Origin: Isohypsibius dastychi
Taxonomy: Eukaryota; Tardigrada; Eutardigrada; Parachela; Isohypsibiidae
Reading direction: 5' to 3'
DNA length: 16,511 nucleotides
NCBI GenBank assembly: GCA_034696485.1
Contig: JAQIWT010000669.1
Coordinates: 1 to 16,511 of the forward strand
Each line of letters opens with the position of its first letter. Position 1 is the stretch's first letter. The position numbers were made by a program, and so were the translations under genes. The notes beneath the pieces were generated by a model. It did no database searches, was not told where the DNA came from, and was given only the letters and a program-made list of their open reading frames with translations. Positions 1-8,534 of the stretch are shown piece after piece.

Positions 1-740
1 ACCGTATCCCTACTCCTATTCCTTATCTCGTTTTCGGTTTATCCAAATTTCAAATTTTAAGTTAGTTGGAATAACTTCGGAACCAACTGGATTCTACATA
101 GGGCTACAGGCTACAGAGCAGCTGCGGCATTTTTACGTCGAACCGGAAACATCTTGGCGAACCTGCGAGATTTCAACCCGTGGGTTGCGCTTGCAAGTAA
201 CGATTGCGCGACAAGAGAGAGAGAGAAAGGCAGAAGAATCGAAACTGACTCAGCTGGCTCACCAATTGCCAGTTCATGGCGACCCGGCTTGCTCACATAC
301 ATAGACACGAGAAAAAACTGCCACATTTGACCTGAATTGATTCGTCAGGATTGACAGTATCATCGTAGTAAGAAAGTAAGACGACACTTTTTGAGTGCGG
401 ATCATTATAATTGTAATGCCCATTGGTTAACTTTTATCAGCGCAACTTCAAAGCAAACTAATCGCGATAACAGGAATAAGAGAGGGACAATAGTTTTGCG
501 TAGAACACCGTCAACTTTTTTGTGTTCCTGCAAAGAAACCATGTCGCTGCGCAACTCCATAACCAGACCCATTCCCATTCCCATTCCTGTATGGAAAGAA
601 CTTGTGAGACCCAAGCCATATACGGTAGATGCGGTACCGTTTCAAATTCTTAAAGGCCGGGTTTCACTAGAGTATGCCATATGTATCTGCAAGACCCATG
701 ATGTTCAGCGAATATCAGACTGAACCTCAAAGTCCCTTTT
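1..740. other. Left flank without a recognised gene
   Basis: No open frame here has recognisable domain content or plausible splice-joined exons. The only structure seen is a short GA-rich microsatellite near 220-236 and a run of CCCATT hexamers near 568-588. The open frames across 111-326 and 391-723 look like chance frames. The upstream part of a Gr paralogue would be expected here, but I find no receptor-like exon. Confidence 0.5.
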
Positions 741-793
741 CATCGATGACCGTACGCAGTGAACTGTTCACTGTGTACGTACGATCATCGATG
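741..793. repeat. 53-bp imperfect palindrome upstream of the first Gr
   Basis: CATCGATGA at 741-749 is matched by its reverse complement TCATCGATG at 785-793. The centre, CAGTGAAC-T-GTTCACTG at 757-773, is a perfect inverted repeat with a one-base loop. Flanking CGTACG-type arms extend the pairing, with about 4 extra bases in the right arm. It lies about 175 bp before the start codon of the first receptor and is absent from the upstream regions of the other two paralogues. It could be a relic of a hairpin-type miniature transposon or a cruciform/operator-like site; the sequence alone does not decide. Confidence 0.7.
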
Positions 794-968
794 AACATTA
801 AATTTTCCTATTTCATACAGCGTGCCTTTCAAACAACACCAGTGCTGGCATTTATTGGCACAGTAGATAACCCGTATCGTATCTCATCTGCTACCGCACC
901 CAGAATAGTAAACATACAACCACCGAACCGAAACGGTCGTCTTTTGAATCAAATCACAACTTTTTCGA

Positions 969-2485
969 ATGGATGAGCTACGTACTTTTGTCCGGCTCTG
1001 TCTGGCAGTTTTGGGTAGCTGGAGTCTCAAGAAGCCATCCCATTTCAGTGTCTCAGAATTCATTCGCCGACCCAGATCATCTCTCACCGCAGTCACCCCA
1101 GCATGGATACTTAGGCTGCTCTTAAATATCTTTCTATGGACTATCTGGTCTGCTGATATATGCATGCATGTTCGCAGTCTACTACGTCAGCAAACCGGAT
1201 TGATGCTGTTTGCTCAGCTCAATATGGTGGTTAGTGGAGTGTGCCATCCAACATTATTGTTGGCAGCGGGTTTCCTATATTTCAGAAGGAGCCGTATTCG
1301 TACCTCCTTAGAAGAAGTTCTTTCCAGTACCGCGACATTCCACTCTGATATAAAAACCAAGAGCTGGGTGTACATGTTCTACGCGTTTGTCGGAGTAACT
1401 CTCATCACGACGCGACCATTAGTCGGTGTTTTTGCACGTTTTATGGGAAAATCTCCATTCTGTGAAATAGTGCCTCATTGCACCTATGTAAATGGGACCA
1501 TGCACATTCTGGAACCACAAAACGCTCTCCTAGTAATGGAAGTTCTAATCTACCTCATTCATATTCCGATGCGGATGCTCGCTTTTTGTTTGATTATTCC
1601 GCTGTCCTTATCGTTCTATCAACTCAGCTCGAAATGCAAACAACTCAGCGCCAGGCCGGATTTGTTGAGCGCCATACGTGTGCGCCAAAAAGCTCAGCCA
1701 GTCTGCACCCTATCGATTGACTGAGTGAACAGGGGCAAAGTGGCTGATCTTTTTGGCGCACACGTACAAGAGATGGGTCGTCAGCACTTTGCGTTAACCC
1801 GCGTGGCCTGCAACGTAGATAAGATTTTCCGAGAATACTTTTGTATTTGGTACGTCATCGATGTGCTCCGAGTGTTTGCTTTGATTGGATACAGTTTTGA
1901 ACTGACCAATGGATGGCATGAATTTGACCCCAATTCTGATGGAATTCGTGAGACAAGAATATCAAACAACACCTGGATGATTTTTGGGACGTCGATTGCT
2001 TCGCTTTTGATTCGGACGATTCTTATTGCTGAGCTTGAAAATGCGGTAAAACTTCATTTAAACCGAAGAATATAGAGTTATTTCCTGCTCTTAGCAATTG
2101 CGTTGATCCAAGTCCATTCGTTTCAGGCCAAGCAGCCGTTCTTTGCTTTGCAAGAGAAGGTTGAGCTTCTCCTCCCAGACTGCGATCAGCCAGCTGCGGC
2201 GGTTATGCTACAAAGAATGGATCACTACTCAGCCGGGATTACTTGCTGGGGCGTCTGCATTATCTCAAAGAAGTTTCTGGGCAATGTATGTTACCCCCTG
2301 TATGTCGAAAAGTGCCATTTCAAAGAGGTTAAATTTGTGTACTGTAGTTGTTTTTCACGATTGTCGGGTATGTCACGATCGCGTGGGAATTCAGCAGGAA
2401 TAACCAGCCAATGTCAATGGACGCTCTTCGGCATGTGTGCTTCAAGGAGATGAACAGCTCATCGCACTTGCAGACCTTGCCATAG
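969..2485 (+). CDS. Gustatory receptor paralogue 1, interrupted by an 88-bp palindromic insertion
   Basis: This is a ligand-gated chemoreceptor of the Gr (7tm_7) family, expected in the dendrite membrane of sensory neurons. Exons are 969-1677 plus 1771-2045 (if the insertion is spliced), 2127-2285 and 2348-2485. Introns 2046-2126 (gtaaaa..tttcag) and 2286-2347 (gtatgt..ctgtag) are phase 0. The start, MDELRTFVRLCLA, aligns with the MEELRTLGRLCLA start of the second copy. Hydrophobic segments recur in the same places as in that copy. The last exon encodes the Gr signature in the form GY-VTIAW-EF, then a short tail ending ...LQTLP. The unspliced frame stops at TGA 1722-1724, inside the insertion. 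Removing 1678-1770 restores the frame as ATA CAG ATG, one codon shorter than the paralogues. If that is not spliced, the gene is a pseudogene truncated in the loop after TM4. Confidence 0.85.
1677..1764. mobile_element. 88-bp palindromic TA-flanked MITE / candidate introner
   Basis: The insertion is defined by alignment to the two uninterrupted paralogues, which read ...GCC ATA CAA GA(T/G) ATG.... It has perfect 16-bp terminal inverted repeats: CGTGTGCGCCAAAAAG at 1677-1692 and its reverse complement at 1749-1764. Pairing resumes inwards (TCAGCCA, 1694-1700 with 1741-1747), so most of the element can fold as one hairpin. It is flanked by TA at 1675-1676 and 1765-1766, a Tc1/mariner-style target-site duplication. 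With the duplication it adds 90 bp, keeping the frame but introducing a TGA at 1722-1724. A GT at 1678-1679 inside the left repeat and the host AG at 1769-1770 define a 93-bp in-frame intron. It has a CTGAT branch-point-like motif at 1744-1748 and a T run at 1750-1754. Confidence 0.9.
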
Positions 2486-3167
2486 AGTTTACTTCAAATC
2501 TGAAGAACCAGTTAGGCTAAACTACCTGGCTCACCGGTTTCAGCGTAAACTTAGCTACTGGTAGCTAAAGCTTTCTTTGTCATCGTTTTGTCACCCACCT
2601 TTTTCGTCCCGTTGTCTTTGTTTTCATTTTTCCAAAAATCGTACATGTACTTGAGACGTAAGGAGTCAGAGAAATAAAAAAGCTCAATGCTTTTCAATAC
2701 AAATGACAGTGATACGGTAGATATGTCTGGCTTCGAAGGGGGCAAAATCGAATAAGGGTCCGAGCAGTGAACAAGTAAACATGACGTCACATGTTTCGTA
2801 AGCTTAGACTCAAGAACCAGTGAAAACTGCTCGTTTTTTTAGTTCTTGCTCTATGATTTCTACTCATAATTCCATCCCAAAATTTATTGCATCAAGTTCC
2901 TGTAATGCAGTTGATTGTAATGTGTCAACACTACATACAAGCCCTGTATAGTAATGCACCCGATAATTCGGACATGCACTTTAATGAACTGTGCCACTTG
3001 TCGGTAATCAATGAAAATGAACTGTTTGCCCACATTTCGATGTGTACGCATGGCGGCATTAACCGCGAAACAGATATCTCATATCTTCATCCGCATTCAA
3101 GGTACTAAACAGAGCAGATCGGCGAGACCACTCCGTTTGAAATCAGATCACAATATCACCATTCCAA
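2486..3167. other. Spacer between Gr 1 and Gr 2: 3' flank and duplicated upstream region
   Basis: No gene is seen. The first part is the 3' flank of receptor 1, including its AATAAA at 2673-2678, and it aligns with the 3' flanks of the other two copies. From about 2785 to 3167 the sequence aligns with about 10550-10930 before the third receptor. Shared blocks include the CTCTATGATT segment, a GTTCCTGTA-TGCAGTTGATTGTA segment, CAAGCCCTGTATAG, and ACTAAACAGAGCAGATC just before the start codon. The tandem duplication unit therefore included about 380 bp of upstream DNA, likely the promoter. Confidence 0.75.
2673..2678 (+). terminator. Poly(A) signal AATAAA of Gr 1
   Basis: AATAAA lies 188 bp after the stop codon of receptor 1. 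The surrounding sequence (ACTTGAGACGTAAGGAGTCAGAGAAATAAA) is conserved around the matching hexamer at 12891-12896 after receptor 3, which supports function. Confidence 0.65.
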
Positions 3168-4595
3168 ATGGAAGAGTTGCGAACTTTGGGTCGGCTATGC
3201 CTGGCAGCTATTGGTAGCTGGGATACCGACAAAGATTGTAGGAAGCCATCCCATTTCAGGTTCTTGGAATTTATTCGCCGACCCAGATTAGTTTTCACTA
3301 CAGTGACTCCAGCATGGATACTCAGGCTGCTCTTCAATATTTTCCTATGGACTATCTGGTCTGCTGACATATACATTAATGTTCGGAGTTTACTACGTCA
3401 GCAAACCGGATTGATGCTGTTCGCTCAGCTCGATGGGATGTTTAGTGGAATCTGCTATCCAATCTTGATGTTGGCAGCCGGTTTCATGTATTTTAGAAGG
3501 AGCCGCATTCGCGTCTCTTTGGACGAAGTCTATTCCGTTACCGAGACGTTCCACTCTGATATCAAACTCAGGAGCTGGGTGTTCATGTTCTACGCGTTTG
3601 TCGGGGTAGCTCTCATCACCACGCGACCAATAATCGGTGTTATTGCACGTTTTGTGGATAAGTCACCGTACTGTGAAATGATATCCCATTGCACCTATGA
3701 GAATGGAACAGTGCATCTTATGGAACCACAGAACGCTCTCTTGGCGATGGAGATTTTCATCCACTTCATCCATATTTCAATCCGAATGCTCCCTTTCTGT
3801 TTGATTATTCCGCTGTCCTTATCATTCTACCAACTCAGTTTCAAATGCAAAGAGCTATTCGCTAGGCCAGATTTGCTGCGCGCCATACAAGATATGGGTC
3901 GTCAGCACTTTGCGTTAACCCGCCAGGCCTGCAACGTAGATGAGATATTTCGAGAATATTTCTGTTTTTGGTATGTCATAGATGTGCTCCGAGTGTTTGC
4001 CTTGATTGGACACAGTTTTGAACTGACCAATGGCTGGCATGAATTTGATCCCAATTCTGATGGAAGTTTTGAGGCGAGGATCTCAAACAAGACTTGGATA
4101 ATTTTTTGGACGTCGATTGCTTCGCTTTTAATTCGGACGATCCTTATTGCTGAGCTTGAAAATGCGGTAATACCTCCTTTGAACCATAATATAAGATGAT
4201 TCCCTTCCTTTAGCAATGGTGTTAAATCGAATGCATTTGTTTCAGGCCAAGCAGCCGTTCCACGCTTTGCAAGAGAAGGTTGAGCTTCTCCTCCCAGACT
4301 GCGATCAGCCAGCTGCGGCGGTAATGCTACAAAGAATGGATCACTACTCAGCCGGGATTAGTTGTTGGGGTGTCTGCATCATTTCAAAGAAGTTTCTTGG
4401 CAAAGTATGTTATCCCGTTGCAAAGAGTGAAATTTCAACGAGATTTTATCTGTGTAGTTATTTTTCACGGTTGTCGGATACATCACAATAGCGTGGGAAT
4501 TCAGCAGGAATAACCAACCAATGTCAATGGAAGCTCTTCGACATGTGTGTTACGAGAACAAGAATACCTCAACCCACTTGCAGAGCTTGAAGTAA
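3168..4595 (+). CDS. Gustatory receptor paralogue 2, intact
   Basis: This is a complete Gr (7tm_7) chemoreceptor of 431 residues, close to the usual family length. Exons are 3168-4166 (333 codons), 4246-4404 (53 codons) and 4458-4595 (45 codons plus TAA). The introns are 79 and 53 bp, both phase 0, with gtaata..tttcag and gtatgt..gtgtag ends. Hydrophobic segments fall near residues 50-70, 83-109, 138-160, 195-222, 265-283, 310-328 and 387-402, giving seven membrane passes. The conserved stretch before TM7 reads AGISCWGVCIISKKFLGK, followed across the last intron by the signature GYITIAWEF. This is the Gr TY-x5-QF motif with T to G and Q to E changes. The final phase-0 intron just before TM7 is typical of the family. 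The ATG at 3168 is the only start that gives an N-terminus shared with paralogue 1. It is the reference copy for reading the damage in the other two. Confidence 0.92.
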
Positions 4596-4780
4596 AAACC
4601 CTACTGCAGAGTTTACTCCGAATTTGACTTATCGGTTGGATCAAATTCAATGGATTAACGATTCAAGCGTAAACTTTATTACATTTATCTATTTCCGTTT
4701 CGTCACCACCCTTCATCGTCCCCTTGACTGGGTTTCGATGTTTTTAAGACCATACTTCAGACGCAAACAGTGAGAAAGAT

Positions 4781-4920
4781 TATGCGGCACCTCGTAAAAA
4801 GTGGGTCATGCGTGGGCCGTGGGTGGGTGGGCTGGTGGGCCGTGGGTGGGTGGGCTGGTGGGCCGTGGGTGGGTGGCCCACTAAAATATTTTGAGATGGG
4901 TGGGCCATGGGTGGGTGGAT
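4781..4920. repeat. G-rich minisatellite block with G-quadruplex potential
   Basis: About 2.7 copies of a 23-bp unit (starts 4814, 4837, 4860) have the core GGGTGGGTGGGCTGGTGGG. They are followed by a looser GATGGGTGGGCCATGGG stretch ending near 4920. Four G-triplets with 1-5 base loops fit a canonical G-quadruplex pattern on the + strand. The block starts directly where homology to the 3' flanks of the other Gr copies stops (after GAGAAAGAT at 4772-4780). A diverged inverted copy is at 10094-10250, including the outer GGCACCT..TAAAAAGTGGGTCATG segment. It is therefore part of a dispersed element, not a simple local expansion. Confidence 0.8.
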
Positions 4921-5352
4921 TTTGGGGAAAGATTTTCTGTTTCTTTTTAGGTTGATGTAATTTTACTCCCGGCAACAAGAAAATTAAATAACTTGAACAG
5001 AAAAGATTAGGCGGAACAACAGAAGCTTCTTCGCGACGCAAAGTTTGCGTGACCAGCGAAAATTATTCCAGAATATGTTCAATCTTCAATCCAGTAAATA
5101 CATGCGAATCAAGCAGAACAAATGGCATTGAAGTCAAGCCTCAACAGGATGCTATATATCCTCGTGGGAAATCAGAAGTGGCATGGTTTGTACAGGACTT
5201 GTGATCTGTTACCAGTGAATTAATGCGTACCAAAGGTAACATAACATTCAGTTCATTATGGATGCATCAATGTAGCTATGGCTTTATTTTTATATTTATA
5301 TTCCTTTCAGTTTGTGAGTCAGAAAACAAGTAGGCTTGAGATATCAAGGCAC
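4921..5352. other. Spacer with nothing recognised
   Basis: This is AT-rich DNA without a supportable reading frame, repeat or RNA gene. It may belong to the interior of the element that carries the neighbouring G-rich block. An ATTAAATAA near 4982-4990 could act as a substitute poly(A) signal for receptor 2, but nothing else supports this. Confidence 0.4.
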
Positions 5353-5383
5353 GTCACATCGGTCACACAGGTAACACCCATAC
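5353..5383. repeat. Left remnant of the GGTCACA/GGTAACA minisatellite
   Basis: The segment contains CACATCGGTCACACAGGTAACACC, recognisably the monomer of the large array at 7689-8395. It abuts the left end of the 2.3-kb transposon at 5384, while the rest of the array resumes at its right end. The transposon therefore inserted into, or at the edge of, a pre-existing minisatellite. Confidence 0.75.
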
Positions 5384-5605
5384 TATGGCGGCCCCCACGG
5401 GCCAAAACCAACCCATGATAGACTCAACTCCAATATGTCATGTTGAACGGTTGAGTCGACAGGTACACGTAAGTTGAGTGCGCTTCTCGGGTAGGTGCAA
5501 TTTGAACGATAAGGTACGCTCGGTATGCTTAGTATGCTCGGTATGCTCAGTGTGCTTGGTATGCTCGGTATGCTCGGTATGACTGACTCGCAACATTTCA
5601 TAGAT
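5384..5605 (+). repeat. Left long terminal inverted repeat
   Basis: It pairs with about 7470-7688. Shared landmarks from the end inward are the GGCGGCCCCCACGGG tip, CCAACCCATGATAGACTCAAC, GTCGACAGGTAC, the CGCTTCTCG..GTAGGT segment, GAACGATA and the 9-bp ATGCTCGGT array. The open frame across it on the - strand is a by-product of the repeat. Confidence 0.8.
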
Positions 5606-6714
5606 CATGAGTTTCCGTTCACGAATCAAAACCAAAAGATGGTTGACTTGGTCTAGACATCTCGAGATAAACGGTTGAGTTGACAATTTTGAACACGTCA
5701 CCTAAGTCAGCTGGTCAAATCTTGCCATTTTCCATACCTTGCCATTTGCAAGATGAATGATCTTCTAAATTTGGTAGAGTATCGTACGAATGAGATTTGC
5801 CGCCCTTGTAGAGTAATAAAGATTTTTTCCTCATTACTCTACATTTTTCCTTACAACATTCTGTAACTAAAACCCAGGTTGTTCTGCAGAACTTCCTGAA
5901 CCACCCATTTAATCTTTGCCACGATTCCAATATATACCTCATACCTCAGTCATTGAATTGCCCTTCGCAATCAAAATTGCGCCAGAAAAGAAATGACTCC
6001 AGAAACAGTACTGCTGCAAGGAACCAGATGCTCTGGCCCAATTCTTTGATTTCTAGGGCACAGTCAAGAAAAACCCTAGGTTCCAAAAAAAGGAAGATAT
6101 ACAATCGGCCTAGTCGCGTTCGGATATCCAATCTACATATATAAGAAAGACACTCTAGCTGAGCTGGTTGACCAAAACCCCATCAACCAGAACCAAATCC
6201 CAACCTGCATAAAAAGCTGGGGGAGAAATCAATCAGGGGTCTTTTTGCTGACCCCATACCGGTACATATATGTCACCAATCCTCCGGAAAAAGCGTTCCC
6301 ATGTCGATTCACGTACCTCAGAAACCAAAATCAACGATCTTCGTGCCATTTCAAACTCTTTGCTCGAAATACAACACGGGTGCCCGGTGAAAACAAAATT
6401 AATTCCACGCAATGGAGCAAACATATCATGAGAAAAACAGGCTAATAAAACAGACACCATAGGCCAAAATTAAACAATTTCAACGACATCCAACTCCAGG
6501 ATCATTCAAAATTTTGGTGCCAAATCGCTGACTGGTTGCAGAAAGCTCGGAACTTGCGTCAACTTGCGTAAGATAGTTTGTCGTTCTTAAGAAAGTCTCA
6601 AAATCGCCACCTCAAACCTCTGCCTCCCCATCCCTTCACCCTCATCGTATGCAGAAGTTGCAGAATGCAGGGAATTGAGCTATTTCTCTGCGTGGCAGAT
6701 TTCTTCCAAATCAG
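5606..6714. other. Transposon interior without recognisable coding sequence
   Basis: No recognisable protein segment is found here. The N-terminal half of an integrase-type transposase would be expected, but neither its first two catalytic acidic residues nor a DNA-binding domain can be seen. The stretch includes a perfect 11-bp inverted repeat, TGTAGAGTAAT / ATTACTCTACA (5807-5817 and 5833-5843), around a T-rich 15-base loop. Confidence 0.45.
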
Positions 6715-7272
6715 GTGACGAAATCTGATTTTCAAACCATGCTCACTCTTAGAGGTGAACATTCGAAACCTTTCATCACTTGTCCAAGTACACATAATCA
6801 GCGAATCGAACGTTTATGGAGAAATATGACCCGAGTTGTTTTGGAACTGTTTCGTACAATTTTTTTGGCGATGGAAAATGACGTTATACTAGACCTTTCC
6901 AGTCCTTTACAAGTGCTGATACTGCACTTTGTGTATCGGCCCCGAAACCAGAAGAACATTGCTGTTTTCTCAAGCACCTGGAATTCCCACAAAATATCAA
7001 CGGAGAGTATGCGGACACCGAGGCAGCTCTGGGTCTTGCTGCTGCTACACAAGACATTTCCGGCAATGCACCACCAACGCCCGGCGAAATTGATGAGTTT
7101 TACGGCGTCGATTTCGATGGCCCGAATTCAGCAACCAATACTGGGAAGTTGAAACTGTTCAACTCGATGACGTGTTTCCTGCTTTCCAGGGCGCAATTGA
7201 TCCCGAAATCGATGATCATAATTATGGAGTGGAACAATTTCTTGCCGGAAAAGCTCTTCTGGGATCAGTGTG
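6715..7272 (+). pseudogene. Integrase-core (rve-type, IS3EU-like) transposase C-terminal half, frameshifted
   Basis: This was a DDE/D integrase-fold transposase that would have mobilised the surrounding element. The first frame (6715 to about 7035) holds CPSTHNQRIERLW, then the WNSHKISTE and TPRQLW landmarks in the order seen in the 'integrase core domain' proteins widespread in animal genomes. The Glu of NQRIERLW is the expected third catalytic residue. The reading then shifts: the GEIDEFYGVDFDGP segment of the usual C-terminal tail lies in another frame at about 7081-7124. The last part (LDDVFPAFQGAIDPEID onward, stop near 7270-7272) is in a third frame. No intron with good ends accounts for these shifts, so they look like indels. 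The first two catalytic Asp residues are not found. Family-level naming rests on remembered motif order, not a search. Confidence 0.7.
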
Positions 7273-7469
7273 AAAAAAGCTTACTTGCCTTCCTGGTTCG
7301 ACAGAATTTTGCTCTCTGCAATTATTATTCACTGTTCTTTAGATCTGAACTCGATAAAAGTACTTGAAGTATGAGTGCTGTACGGTGTGATTGAAATTAA
7401 AGACACGAGTCTATCGTTCAGCAAAGGAACTCAGTCCTACATACCATATATGCACGGTAAGCCAGTAGC

Positions 7470-7688
7470 CATTGACTGTCGCAAGTCGGTCATGTCAGTG
7501 ACACCGAGCATACCGAGCATACCGAGCATACCGAGTATACCGAGCGTATCGTATCGTTCAGATTGTACCTACTCGAGAAGCGAACTCGACTCACTTGACT
7601 CACATGTACCTGTCGACTCTACCATTCAAAAGGACATGTTCGAGTTGAGTCTATCATGGGTTGGTTTTGGCCCGTGGGGGCCGCCATA
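7470..7688 (-). repeat. Right long terminal inverted repeat
   Basis: Reverse-complement partner of 5384-5605. It contains five units of the 9-bp ACCGAGCAT array (7503-7547) and ends in CCGTGGGGGCCGCCATA at 7688. The reading frame with IPS repeats across it is a consequence of the 9-bp period. Confidence 0.8.
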
Positions 7689-8395
7689 AACACCGGTATC
7701 TCCGAACGCAGAGGTAACAAATTGACAGCCGTCACAAGGTAACACTGGTCGCAGGGGGAACACTGGTCACAGAGGCAACACTGATCGACAGGTGACACCG
7801 GTCACAAGGTAACGTCGGTCACAGAGGTAACACCAGTATCGCCGAACGCAGAGGTAACAAATTGACATCAGTCACAAGGTAGCACTGGTCACAGGGGGAA
7901 CACTGGTCACAGAGGCAACACTGATCGACAGGTGACACCGGTCACACAGTAACGTCGGTCACAGAGGTAACACCGGTATCGCCGAACGCAGAGGTAACAA
8001 ATTGACAGCAGTCACAAGGTAACACTGGTCACAGGGGTGACACTGGTCACAGAGGTAACACTGGTCAACAGGTCACACCATTCACAAGGTAACGTCGATC
8101 ACAGACGTAACACCGGTATCACCGATCGCAGAGGTAACAAAGTGACAGCGAAGTCACAAGGTAACACCGATCACAGAGGCGATAAGGTGCCAGTGGTAAC
8201 AAGGTAACACTGTTCATAGCGGTAACACCAGTCACAGAGGTAACACGAGTCACAAGGCATCGCCTGTCACAAGCTAACGCCGGTCACAGAGGTTATAAGG
8301 TAACACTTGTAACACTGGTCACAAAGAACACCAGTCACAAGGTACCACCGGTCACAGAGGTAACACTGGTCCCAGAGGTCAGATCGGTCACACCA
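7689..8395. repeat. GGTCACA/GGTAACA minisatellite with 140-bp higher-order repeat
   Basis: The monomer is about 17-18 bp, of the form AGGTAACACCGGTCACAG. About eight monomers make a higher-order unit of exactly 140 bp, marked by the ATC-CCGAACGCAGAGGTAACAA landmark, whose CCGAACGCA or CCGATCGCA core recurs at 7701, 7841, 7981 and 8121. The first three higher-order copies are very similar. After about 8150 the order breaks down into irregular monomers that fade by 8395. The core GGTNAC is itself palindromic, so monomers pair with each other in both orientations. No spacers of constant length exist, so this is not a CRISPR-like array. Confidence 0.92.
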
Positions 8396-8534
8396 GTCCG
8401 TATACAGAGGAGAACCAATCCTATCGGTTATATGAGTAATTTAGTACACTTGACATACAGAAAATATCAGAGAAATTGCAAAAAAGTTCATATAAACCTC
8501 TAATCTGGAGCACTTCCTCCTCTTATCAGAATGA

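Larger units (their letters stand above)
5384..7688. mobile_element. 2.3-kb foldback-like DNA transposon with about 220-bp inverted repeats
   Basis: The ends are exact inverted copies: TATGGCGGCCCCCACGGGCC at 5384-5403, with its reverse complement ending at 7688. The homology runs inward for about 220 bp on both sides (5384 to about 5605; about 7470 to 7688) with moderate divergence. Inside each inverted repeat is a variable tandem array of a 9-bp unit (ATGCTCGGT / ACCGAGCAT; about 5517-5581 and 7501-7548). Long inverted repeats containing tandem repeats are the hallmark of foldback-type elements. The interior carries fragments of an integrase-core transposase on the + strand (6715-7272). The flanking 11-mers AACACCCATAC (5373-5383) and AACACCGGTAT (7689-7699) match at 8 of 11 positions. 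They may be an old target duplication or simply two minisatellite units. The superfamily is not settled. Confidence 0.8.

Noticed and set aside
1725-2075. Separate small gene starting at an ATG within the insertion of receptor 1
   Set aside because: It is simply the continuation of the receptor frame after the in-frame stop created by the MITE.
4757-5041. Minus-strand frame rich in Pro-His-Gly-Pro
   Set aside because: It is the translation of the G-rich tandem repeat; no domain, no splice context, and the reading does not extend conserved into the inverted copy.
5807-5843. 11-bp perfect inverted repeat with T-rich loop as a terminator or RNA gene
   Set aside because: Rho-independent terminators do not apply in a eukaryote and nothing nearby is transcribed with confidence; noted only within the transposon interior.
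7375-7689. Two similar proteins with Ile-Pro-Ser repeats (here and on the minus strand at 5383-5601)
   Set aside because: Their similarity is explained by the long inverted repeats of the transposon and the 9-bp tandem unit; there is no independent coding evidence.
7689-8395. Possible CRISPR-like or regulatory array
   Set aside because: No constant spacers; the units grade into each other, and the host is a eukaryote. The nuclear-receptor half-site resemblance is kept only as a remark.
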